DNA of 8,470 bases from an uncultured Desulfohalobiaceae bacterium (GTDB lineage Bacteria > Desulfobacterota > Desulfovibrionia > Desulfovibrionales > Desulfonatronovibrionaceae): positions 1-8,470 of the forward strand of contig CAJXJU010000039.1 in the NCBI GenBank assembly GCA_913055195.1, read 5' to 3'. A model generated the notes under the pieces. That model saw only the letters and a list, made by a program, of their open reading frames with translations. It searched no databases and was not told the DNA's origin. The translations under genes were made by a program, and so were the position numbers. Within the stretch, counting starts at the first letter, position 1, and each line of letters starts with the position of its first letter. Positions 1 to 5,096 of the stretch are shown here, piece after piece.

Positions 1-500
1 AAAGCGTTATCGTTGAAAAAGGTCACACTCTGATTAATTGCCTGGCCTATATTGATTTAAATCCCATCAGGGCTGGCATAGTCAAAAAGCCTGAAGACTA
101 TCGCTGGTCATCCATGGGTTATCTGGCCAGAACAGACAATAAAGATGGATTTCTCAGTCTGGATTTTGGTCTGAAACAGTATGAGATAGACGATGTAAAA
201 GAGCGGTTTCGCATGTATCGGGAATATGTGTATGAGCATGGCTGTCTGGAAAGTCCAAAAGGCGCGTCCATTAATGAAGAAACAGTTGCAAAGGAACGCA
301 AAAAGAAATTTAAGTTTACCACGGCAGACCGTTTGTTGTACAGGACAAGATATCTGACAGAGGGAGTATTTTTGGGCAGCAGTCAATTTGTCAAAGAACA
401 GTTTCAACGGTTTAAGGATAAATTAAAAATAGAGAAAGAGCGACAGCCGCATAAGATATCAGGCTTTGAAGATATCTACTCTTTCAGGCAGACACCATAG
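1..500 (+). CDS. REP-associated tyrosine transposase (Y1/IS200-like), C-terminal part
   Basis: The reading frame is open from the window edge (first full codon at 3) to TAG at 498-500, about 165 residues. The edge-proximal part reads AYIDLNPIRAGIVKKPEDY followed by RWSS. This is the hallmark block of the TnpA_REP/RAYT branch of Y1 (HUH) single-strand transposases, and its tyrosine is the likely nucleophile by family analogy. The C-terminal half has the other family features: a basic stretch, then FLGSSQFVKEQFQRF and a terminal GFEDIYSFRQ. The N-terminal HUH metal-binding motif would lie to the left of the window, so intactness of the whole gene cannot be judged. Such genes are usually single-copy, domesticated and linked to REP palindromes. 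No clear REP palindrome is visible just downstream. The ATG at 114 is internal and is not the start. Confidence 0.9.
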   Translation, partial: SVIVEKGHTLINCLAYIDLNPIRAGIVKKPEDYRWSSMGYLARTDNKDGFLSLDFGLKQYEIDDVKERFRMYREYVYEHGCLESPKGASINEETVAKERKKKFKFTTADRLLYRTRYLTEGVFLGSSQFVKEQFQRFKDKLKIEKERQPHKISGFEDIYSFRQTP

Positions 501-711
501 TTGATGAGCAAAAACTTCTGCTGTTTTTTTATTTAATTTTTATATTTATTCAGGTTTCTTAGAGACATCACAGACATCATACAGACCACACAAAACTTTT
601 TCTAGCTTATCTCCTACCTAAATTTCGTTGATATGGGGTATATGGGCTAACTTTAGCTTTTAAGTTATCTTTCTATCAGATATTTCTCCTGTCCCTTTAT
701 TTCTCCGTTAC
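501..711. other. Non-coding gap after the transposase
   Basis: No credible gene is seen. Just after the transposase stop is a weak hairpin-like stretch (AAAAAC at 510-515 against GTTTTT from 523) running into a T-rich tract, which might serve as a poor terminator. At about 563-581 the nonamer AGACATCA(C/T) occurs twice in tandem, followed by a diverged third copy. The rest is AT-rich with no recognisable site. Confidence 0.4.
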
Positions 712-744
712 TAAAAAGGGCAGGTCATTGACCTGCCCTTTTTT
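712..744. terminator. Bidirectional intrinsic terminator
   Basis: An almost perfect palindrome: AAAAAGGGCAGGTC (713-726) pairs with GACCTGCCCTTTTT (730-743) around a 3-nt loop (ATT). Runs of A on the left and T on the right give a U tract in either direction. It lies 40 bp past the stop of the minus-strand P-II gene and is the natural end of the amt/P-II transcript. It would also stop plus-strand transcription arriving from the transposase side. Confidence 0.93.
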
Positions 745-783
745 AGTGAGAATAGATATATGATAGAGGAGGGATGCGCTGGC

Positions 784-1125
784 TTAACCCATAGCGGCGG
801 GGCCTTTTTCCTCAGTTCTGATGCGCATGGCATCAGCAATTTCCAGTACAAAGATGACTCCGTCACCTTCTTTGCCGGTCTGGGCACCTTTTTTGATGGC
901 ATCTATTGCTGGCTGAACAAAGTCATCATTGACGCCGATTTCGAGGCGGACTTTTTTCAACAAATTTACTTCAACTACTACGCCTCTGTAAGTCTCTGTA
1001 AAACCCTTTTGCCGTCCGCTACCCAGGACATTGGTTACAGACATATTAAATATCTTGGCAGCATAGAGTTCCTGTTTAACAGCATTGAGCCTTTCGGGTC
1101 TTATATAGGCAATGATTAGTTTCAT
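784..1125 (-). CDS. glnK: P-II family nitrogen signal protein (GlnK/GlnB-like)
   Basis: A 113-residue P-II protein, the usual family length. Seen directly: the N-terminal MKLIIAYIRPERL strand and helix, Q39 in GSGRQKG before the T-loop, the B-loop TGKEGDG at residues 83-89, and R101/R103 in the C-terminal RIR. These are the ATP/ADP and 2-oxoglutarate site residues of the family. The T-loop reads ETYRGVVVEVNLLKK, so residue 51 is Val where enteric GlnB/GlnK carry the uridylylated Tyr51. GlnD-type modification at that position is therefore not possible. The gene starts 26 bp after amt, with AAAGGAG 9-10 nt before its ATG. The pairing implies that it plugs the Amt channel in response to 2-oxoglutarate and adenylate levels. 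The name glnK is chosen from amt linkage; glnB would be equally defensible. Confidence 0.93.
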   Translation of the reverse strand: MKLIIAYIRPERLNAVKQELYAAKIFNMSVTNVLGSGRQKGFTETYRGVVVEVNLLKKVRLEIGVNDDFVQPAIDAIKKGAQTGKEGDGVIFVLEIADAMRIRTEEKGPAAMG

Positions 1126-1151
1126 CGTGCGTACTCCTTTTAGTTTTACTA

Positions 1152-2522
1152 TTATTCAGTAGTAAAGATCTGGAATCCATTGTATGCTTCCATGCCATGT
1201 TCGGTGATATCCAGGCCCTTGATTTCTTCCTCTTCGCTGGCACGCACGCCAAAGAAGACATCAGCGATTTTAAAGAGAATAAATCCTGTGCCAAAGGCCC
1301 AGATAAACACAGTTACAACGCCTACAATCTGTGGCCAGAGCGGAGCAAAACCGCCACCGTACAAAAGACCGGTAAGATCACCATAACCAGGAGCAGCAAA
1401 CAAGCCCACACAAAGGGTTCCAAAAGCACCGCAAACACCATGTACAGATACGGCACCCACTGGATCGTCAACCTTTAAAACCTTGTCAATGAACTCAACT
1501 GACAGAACACAAAGAATTCCAGCCATAAAACCAATTATGAGTGAGCCAATGGGTGATACTTCATAACAGCCAGCAGTAATAGCCACCAGACCGGCCAGAG
1601 CACCGTTTAAGGTAAAAGATGCATCTGGTTTGCCAAACTTAAGCCAGGCAGCAATCATCGCACCTAAAAGTCCGGCTGCTGCAGCCAGGTTGGTATTTAC
1701 AGCAATATAACCGATGGTTCCGTCCGCAGTAGTTGTAGAACCAGGGTTAAAACCAAACCAGCCAAACCAGAGGATAAACACGCCCAGGGCGGCAAGTGGT
1801 ATATTGTGACCTAAAATCGCATTGGATTTGCCATCAGGAGTGTATTTGCCTTTACGTGGCCCTAAAACAATGGCACCTGCCAGGGCTATCCAGCCTCCAA
1901 CTGAGTGGACAACAGTGGAGCCGGCGAAATCGGCAAAACCCATTTTTTCCAGCCATCCTCCTGCTACATCACCTAACCATAAGCTGCCCCATGCCCAGTG
2001 GCCTGAAATGGGATAGACCAGAGCAGTAACTGCTGCGCTGACAAAAATATAGGCTTTAAAGTTGGTGCGTTCAGCAATACCTCCAGAAACAATGGTGGCT
2101 GCTGTAGCGCAGAATACGCACTGAAAAAACCAGAAGGTTAATGCCCACTGTCCATCAGGTGTTGAAGCATTAAAACCGGACAATGCAAAGCCAGAATTTC
2201 CAATAAATCCGCCAATATCTTTGCCGAACATAATGGCAAAGCCAAAGAGGAAGAAGAAGATAGAGCCAATAGCAAAATCAAGGGCGTTTTTCATTAAAAT
2301 GTTTACTGCATTCTTGGCGCGGGTGAAACCTGTTTCCACCATAGCAAACCCTGCCTGCATGAACATAACCAGAATGGCAGCAATCAGGGTCCATAGAATG
2401 TTGGCATTGGCCTGAGACAGGGTCTCTTCCGCTGCCAGGGCCGTGTGGGGGATGACCAGTGCTCCACCAGTTAGAAGAGCAAGTTTAAGCCATGAACTCG
2501 TTTTTGAAATTTTCCTGTTCAT
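1152..2522 (-). CDS. amtB: Ammonium transporter Amt/AmtB
   Basis: A 456-residue Amt/Mep/Rh family channel for ammonium uptake in the inner membrane. An N-terminal hydrophobic segment ends in TALAAEE near residue 30 and looks like a cleaved signal peptide, as in E. coli AmtB. Family motifs follow in order: FAMVETGFTRAKNAVNILMKN (58-78), the Phe-gate region FWFFQCVFCATAATI (130-144), HWAWG (175-179), D198 and the first pore His206 in DFAGSTVVHSVGG, GWFGFNPGS (254-262), and the second pore His361 in GAVSVHGVCG. The D198 to H206 spacing matches the E. coli D160/H168 pair. The C-terminal tail (ADVFFGVRASEEEEIKGLDITEHG) is the usual cytosolic P-II contact segment. GGAGG lies 4 nt before the ATG. 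The gene is first in a two-gene operon with the P-II gene and has a sigma-54 promoter. Confidence 0.97.
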   Translation of the reverse strand: MNRKISKTSSWLKLALLTGGALVIPHTALAAEETLSQANANILWTLIAAILVMFMQAGFAMVETGFTRAKNAVNILMKNALDFAIGSIFFFLFGFAIMFGKDIGGFIGNSGFALSGFNASTPDGQWALTFWFFQCVFCATAATIVSGGIAERTNFKAYIFVSAAVTALVYPISGHWAWGSLWLGDVAGGWLEKMGFADFAGSTVVHSVGGWIALAGAIVLGPRKGKYTPDGKSNAILGHNIPLAALGVFILWFGWFGFNPGSTTTADGTIGYIAVNTNLAAAAGLLGAMIAAWLKFGKPDASFTLNGALAGLVAITAGCYEVSPIGSLIIGFMAGILCVLSVEFIDKVLKVDDPVGAVSVHGVCGAFGTLCVGLFAAPGYGDLTGLLYGGGFAPLWPQIVGVVTVFIWAFGTGFILFKIADVFFGVRASEEEEIKGLDITEHGMEAYNGFQIFTTE

Positions 2523-2578
2523 AAAACCTCCTTTTGAAATTTTTTAGCAAAAAAATTTGTGCTTTGTTGTTTCCCTGA

Positions 2579-2594
2579 AGCAAAGGGCGGGCCA
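2579..2594 (-). promoter_or_regulatory. Sigma-54 (RpoN) promoter for amt-glnK
   Basis: On the minus strand this reads TGGCCCGCCCTTTGCT, against the consensus TGGCACG-N4-TTGC(A/T). The diagnostic GG and GC dinucleotides are separated by exactly 10 nt, and only one position of the conserved -24 block differs. The predicted start is near 2568, giving a 5' leader of about 45 nt before the amt ATG. Sigma-54 control fits the known nitrogen regulation of amt/glnK genes and needs an upstream activator of the NtrC class. Confidence 0.82.
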
Positions 2595-2659
2595 ATCGTG
2601 TAACACCATTAAATAATTAGAGATTTTATTTTTAATGTCTGCTGCCTGGTAGTCCTTTT

Positions 2660-2669
2660 ACAAAATTGT
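2660..2669. promoter_or_regulatory. Candidate operator copy 1 (ACAA-WW-TTGT)
   Basis: ACAAAATTGT in the context TTTTACAAAATTGTTAG, a short dyad. Its centre is about 97 bp upstream of the predicted sigma-54 start of amt, a usual distance for an enhancer-binding activator. One of three copies in this intergenic region. The regulator is unknown, and the site does not match the usual GCACC/GGTGC NtrC pattern. Confidence 0.4.
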
Positions 2670-2712
2670 TAGTTTATAGCCTGAGAAAATAGGCTCTAAG
2701 AAATATTATTTT

Positions 2713-2722
2713 ACAATTTTGT
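2713..2722. promoter_or_regulatory. Candidate operator copy 2 (ACAA-WW-TTGT)
   Basis: ACAATTTTGT in the context TTTTACAATTTTGTTAAA. It lies 53 bp (about five helical turns) from copy 1, so both would face the same side of the DNA. It belongs with the copies at 2660 and 2841. Confidence 0.4.
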
Positions 2723-2732
2723 TAAATAAATT

Positions 2733-2759
2733 TTGATTTTTTTTCTTTAAAAAAATCAA
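2733..2759. repeat. AT-rich inverted repeat
   Basis: TTGATTTTTTT (2733-2743) and AAAAAAATCAA (2749-2759) form a perfect 11-bp inverted repeat with a 5-nt spacer in the amt/leader intergenic region. It could be a weak hairpin or simply a bendable A-tract between upstream sites. There is no gene evidence here. Confidence 0.5.
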
Positions 2760-2840
2760 TATGTTATAGCGTATAGTTTGAGAAAGGGAAAGTTTTGTTT
2801 CTTTGTAAGTTAAACGTTTGAAGATATGAGAAATAATTAC

Positions 2841-2850
2841 ACAAAATTGT
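2841..2850. promoter_or_regulatory. Candidate operator copy 3 (ACAA-WW-TTGT)
   Basis: ACAAAATTGT in the context TTACACAAAATTGTAAATTA. It is 128 bp from copy 2 and only about 65 bp upstream of the leader-peptide ATG at 2915. This copy may therefore act on the aromatic operon promoter rather than on amt. Confidence 0.35.
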
Positions 2851-2914
2851 AAATTAGTGTTTTTGTGATTTTTGGTGAAAATGGCTTGACAGGAGAGACG
2901 AAAAAGGATTAATA

Positions 2915-3028
2915 ATGCAAGTCATGTTGAACAACAATTCCTCCAACCACAGCATCTGTAGCTTTTTTAGCTTTTACTTTTGGTATTTTTATTTTAGCAG
3001 GGCCTGTGGTCTGGAGGGAGAGGTTTAA
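2915..3028 (+). CDS. Aromatic-rich attenuator leader peptide (Phe/Tyr/Trp)
   Basis: An ATG at 2915 opens a 37-codon frame ending at TAA 3026-3028. AAGGA (2904-2908) sits 6 nt upstream as a ribosome site. The peptide begins [15 protein letters not shown] and then reads [13 protein letters not shown], followed by RACGLEGEV. Residues 17-27 hold six Phe, three Tyr and one Trp, so 10 of 11 are aromatic; all Phe codons are TTT. It lies 107 bp upstream of the first gene of an operon making Phe, Tyr and their common precursor, and a transcription terminator separates the two. By analogy with pheL and trpL it is a regulatory leader: ribosome stalling at uncharged aromatic tRNA codons decides the downstream RNA fold. 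The peptide itself probably has no function. The opposite-strand frame here has no recognisable product. The second in-frame ATG (2924) is a less well placed start. Confidence 0.92.
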   Translation: MQVMLNNNSSNHSICSFFSFYFWYFYFSRACGLEGEV

Positions 3029-3086
3029 AGTTAAACAATAAGCCAAAACCAAAGGGCCGCAGGCAAAAGCCGGCGGCCCTTTTTTT
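2938..3086 (+). promoter_or_regulatory. Ribosome-mediated transcription attenuator of the aromatic operon
   Basis: Four mutually exclusive arms are readable. Arm 1 CCTCCAACCACAG (2940-2952) pairs with arm 2 CTGTGGTCTGGAGG (3004-3017) over 13 bp with one bulged C (3011). Two more pairs (2939·3018 wobble, 2938-3019) extend it, and the aromatic codons sit in its loop. Arm 2 GCCTGTGGTCT (3002-3012) also pairs with arm 3 GGGCCGCAGGC (3054-3064): 11 continuous pairs, 8 Watson-Crick and 3 G-U. Arm 3 also forms the left side of the terminator at 3051-3082. Inferred logic: completion of the leader and ribosome release let 1:2 form, leaving 3:4 to terminate. A ribosome stalled on aromatic codons between arms 1 and 2 prevents 1:2, so 2:3 forms and transcription continues. 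Confidence 0.87.
3051..3086 (+). terminator. Attenuator terminator (3:4 hairpin)
   Basis: AAAGGGCCGC (3051-3060) pairs with GCGGCCCTTT (3073-3082). After one A·G mismatch (3061/3072) the helix continues with GGC/GCC (3062-3064/3069-3071) closed by an AAAA loop. A run of T follows to 3086. The stability and U tract are typical of an intrinsic terminator. It lies between the leader peptide and the ADH synthase RBS, so it must be bypassed for the operon to be expressed. Confidence 0.92.
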
Positions 3087-3135
3087 ATGTTTAAGGTTCG
3101 CCGGCCCATGCGGCCCCAAATTAAAGGAGGTCAGT

Positions 3136-3933
3136 ATGCATCTGGGAAAAGCCATTCGTCTGGAGAGAATCTTTAATCGTAATACCGGAAGAACAATTAT
3201 TGTGCCCCTAGATCACGGGGTGACAGTTGGGCCGATATTCGGGTTGGTTGACCTGCGGGAGACAGTGGACAAAGTGGCAGAAGGTGGTGCCAATGCCGTG
3301 CTTATGCACAAAGGATTGCCTCGCTGCTCACACAGGGGTCATGGCCGTGATGTGGGCCTGATTATTCACCTCTCCGCAAGCACTACGCTTTCTCCGTTTC
3401 CAAATGCCAAGACTCTGGTCGGGACGGTAGAAGACGCGCTTCGTCTGGGAGCTGATGCTGTTTCTGTGCATCTCAATCTTGGCGATGAGACTGAGCGCGA
3501 CATGCTAAGAGATGTGGGTGAGATAACCTCCCGCGCCAATGAGTGGGGCATGCCGGTTCTTGCTATGGTTTATGCGCGTGGCCCAAAAATAGAAAATGAA
3601 TTTGATCCTGATATTGTTGCTCATTGCGCTCGTGTGGGAGAAGAATTGGGCGCTGATGTGGTAAAAGTCCCTTATACCGGGACACCTGACTCATTTGAGA
3701 AAGTTGTGAATGCCTGTTGTGTGCCAGTGGTTATTGCTGGAGGGCCAAAGATGAACAATGATCGGGATATTCTGCAAATGGTTCATGATTCTGTTGCTGC
3801 TGGCGGTGCTGGCCTTTCTGTTGGCCGAAATATTTTCCAGCATAAAAATCCAGACCTTATTGTAAAAGCGCTGGCTATGATTGTTCATGAAGAGGCCAGC
3901 GTGGAAGAGGCTCTGCCAGTGCTGGAAGGGTAA
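3136..3933 (+). CDS. 2-amino-3,7-dideoxy-D-threo-hept-6-ulosonate (ADH) synthase
   Basis: A 265-residue class I (Schiff-base) aldolase of the DhnA/MJ0400 group. Known family members condense L-aspartate semialdehyde with 6-deoxy-5-ketofructose 1-phosphate. This is the first step of the alternative shikimate entry route that replaces DAHP synthase. Seen: [11 protein letters not shown] with D26, Y146 in MVYARGP, the Schiff-base Lys177 in [10 protein letters not shown], and the phosphate loops AGGPK (201-205) and SVGRNIF (228-234). The D26/Y146/K177 spacing (120 and 31 residues) equals that of the catalytic triad I recall for MJ0400 (Asp33/Tyr153/Lys184). AAAGGAGG ends 5 nt before the ATG. It is the first structural gene after the attenuator. 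A plain fructose-bisphosphate aldolase is the alternative, but the partner gene next door argues for ADH synthase. It is often labelled aroA-prime. Confidence 0.92.
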   Translation: MHLGKAIRLERIFNRNTGRTIIVPLDHGVTVGPIFGLVDLRETVDKVAEGGANAVLMHKGLPRCSHRGHGRDVGLIIHLSASTTLSPFPNAKTLVGTVEDALRLGADAVSVHLNLGDETERDMLRDVGEITSRANEWGMPVLAMVYARGPKIENEFDPDIVAHCARVGEELGADVVKVPYTGTPDSFEKVVNACCVPVVIAGGPKMNNDRDILQMVHDSVAAGGAGLSVGRNIFQHKNPDLIVKALAMIVHEEASVEEALPVLEG

Positions 3934-3984
3934 GAAGCGTAAGAAGCGAAAGAAGCGTAAGAAGCGTAAGAAGCGAAAGAAGTG
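3931..3984 (+). repeat. Tandem 9-bp repeat starting on the ADH synthase stop codon
   Basis: Six head-to-tail nonamers, (T/A)AAGAAGCG, run from 3931. Four are identical TAAGAAGCG; the others begin with A, and the last is AAAGAAGTG. The first TAA is the stop codon of the upstream gene, and because the unit is three codons long, further TAA stops follow in the same frame. Decayed purine-rich copies continue to about 4000. The array is non-coding and fills most of the spacer before the next gene. Confidence 0.9.
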
Positions 3985-4000
3985 AAAAGCGGGAAAAGGG

Positions 4001-4024
4001 CGTAAGAAGCGCAAGCTTCTTACG
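4001..4024 (+). other. Intra-operon hairpin with GCAA loop
   Basis: CGTAAGAAGC (4001-4010) and GCTTCTTACG (4015-4024) form a perfect 10-bp stem closed by GCAA, a GNRA-type tetraloop. The left arm is one more copy of the upstream tandem repeat unit. The sequence after it (TCTCCTGTTTTC) lacks a real T tract, so it is more likely an RNA stability or processing element than an efficient terminator. Confidence 0.65.
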
Positions 4025-4052
4025 TCTCCTGTTTTCAATAAAGGAGTTAAGT

Positions 4053-5027
4053 ATGCGTAAACAAGTATATTTTAAAGCTATTCCTTTTGATAAAAAATTG
4101 GTCACTCTGGCGCTGGAATCAGGGGTAGATGGGATTATTGCAAGCAAAGATGACGTTGAAAAGATTTCTGCCCTTGGCCGGGTGCAGGTTCTGGTTGCTG
4201 ATGAGATGGAGTGGATTGAGATCAAGGAAAAAAAGGATGAAGAAGAAGCTGTAAAAAAACTTCTGGCCGGTCAGAAGGTGGTCCTGCAAAGAGGGGTTGA
4301 AATTATTCCAGTGGAAAACATTGTTGCTCAATGTGATCAGGTAGGCATGGAAGTCTCCAGCCTGGAGGAGGCCAGGACAGCTCTGGGAATTCTGGAGAAG
4401 GGCGTTCAATTTGTTGTTGTTGTGCCTGAAGGCGCGCAGGAATTGAAAAAAATTGTCAAACAGGTGAAGTTAGACCTGGGTAAGTTAGAACTTGTACCAG
4501 CTAAAATTACTGCTATTGAGCCAATTGGGCTTGGGCATCGGGTCTGTGTTGACACTATTTCCATTTTAAAGACAGGTCAGGGAATGCTGGTGGGCAATTC
4601 CAGCGGTTTTACCTTTCTTGTTCACGCTGAGACAGAAGTAAACCCTTATGTTGCTCCCAGGCCTTTTCGCATTAATGCCGGAGCTGTGCACTCATATACA
4701 TATCTGCCAGGAGATAAAACCAGGTATCTGGAAGAAATTAGACCTGGAATGGAAGTGCTGGTTGTGGACAGTCAGGGCAATAGCCAGAGTGTGGTTGTGG
4801 GCAGGACAAAAACTGAAGTGCGGCCCATGATTTTGATTTCCGCAAAAGCAGAGCAGGCAGAAGGTAGCGTTGTGATTCAAAATGCTGAAACAATTCGTCT
4901 GGTAGGTAAAGATGGACAGCCCAGAAGTGTGGTGGAATTAAATGTTGGGGATGAGATACTTTGCCGCGTTGATCAGGCTGGTCGTCACTTTGGTATGCGG
5001 ATAGAAGAGGAGATTATTGAAGGATGA
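4053..5027 (+). CDS. 3-dehydroquinate synthase II
   Basis: A 324-residue protein of the archaeal-type (MJ1249) dehydroquinate synthase family. The family performs NAD-dependent oxidative deamination and cyclisation of ADH to 3-dehydroquinate, and it is unrelated to classical AroB. Conserved blocks are plain: GHRVCVDTISILKTGQGMLV (161-180), GNSSGFTFLVHAET (181-194), then NPYVAPRPFRINAGAVHSY (197-215) and the PGDKTRYLEEI segment (219-229). The length matches the family (roughly 320-380). AAAGGAG lies 6 nt before the ATG. It directly follows ADH synthase, its pathway partner, and together they rebuild the first two steps of the alternative shikimate entry. The spacers before and after it are unusual tandem repeats. 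It is often labelled aroB-prime. Confidence 0.95.
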   Translation: MRKQVYFKAIPFDKKLVTLALESGVDGIIASKDDVEKISALGRVQVLVADEMEWIEIKEKKDEEEAVKKLLAGQKVVLQRGVEIIPVENIVAQCDQVGMEVSSLEEARTALGILEKGVQFVVVVPEGAQELKKIVKQVKLDLGKLELVPAKITAIEPIGLGHRVCVDTISILKTGQGMLVGNSSGFTFLVHAETEVNPYVAPRPFRINAGAVHSYTYLPGDKTRYLEEIRPGMEVLVVDSQGNSQSVVVGRTKTEVRPMILISAKAEQAEGSVVIQNAETIRLVGKDGQPRSVVELNVGDEILCRVDQAGRHFGMRIEEEIIEG

Positions 5028-5091
5028 AAAAGAAAGGATGAAGGATGAAGGATGAAGGATGAAAAAGAAGGGATGAAGGATGAAGGATGAA
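5022..5091 (+). repeat. Tandem 7-bp GGATGAA repeat spanning the spacer to pheA
   Basis: GGATGAA occurs four times in tandem at 5036-5063 and three times at 5071-5091, with one more at 5022-5028 that contains the dehydroquinate synthase stop codon. A-rich spacers (AAAGAAA-like) separate the groups. Each unit carries an ATGA stop/start overlap behind a GGA, and the 7-nt period rotates the frame. The AAGGA at 5083-5087 from the last unit probably serves as the pheA ribosome site, 9 nt before its ATG. Confidence 0.9.
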
Positions 5092-5096
5092 GGGGT

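Noticed and set aside
510..530. Terminator directly after the transposase
   Set aside because: The only pairing is six A-T-rich bases with a 7-nt loop. The strong palindrome at 712-744 is the credible terminator.
760..1119. 119-codon plus-strand frame opposite the P-II gene
   Set aside because: It is a shadow of a clearly conserved P-II protein, with no family resemblance of its own.
2544..2562. Second sigma-54-like sequence near amt (GCAC...TTTGCT on the minus strand)
   Set aside because: The spacing between the -24 and -12 dinucleotides is off by two and the GG is absent. The site at 2579-2594 fits exactly.
2848..2866. TyrR-like box (TGTAAA-N6-TTTTTG) upstream of the leader
   Set aside because: Only the left half fits TGTAAA-N6-TTTACA, and chance matches are common in this AT-rich stretch.
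2886..2914. Perfect -35 hexamer TTGACA (2886-2891) with AT-rich -10-like sequence near 2909-2916, as promoter of the aromatic operon
   Set aside because: A -10 at that place would start transcription at about 2920, downstream of the leader peptide's ribosome site and ATG. If the leader is real, the promoter must lie further upstream. A weak pair TTGTAA (2803) / TATGAG (2825) exists, but I would not call it.
3691..4225. Minus-strand frames with LRFLRFLRF-type repeats around 3875-4038
   Set aside because: They are antisense readings of the 9-bp tandem array and of the two flanking aro genes, with low-complexity protein and no start signals.
3931..5096. CRISPR array or phage attachment site in the repeat-bearing spacers
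   Set aside because: The repeats are 7-9 bp, directly tandem and without unique spacers, so they are simple tandem repeats.
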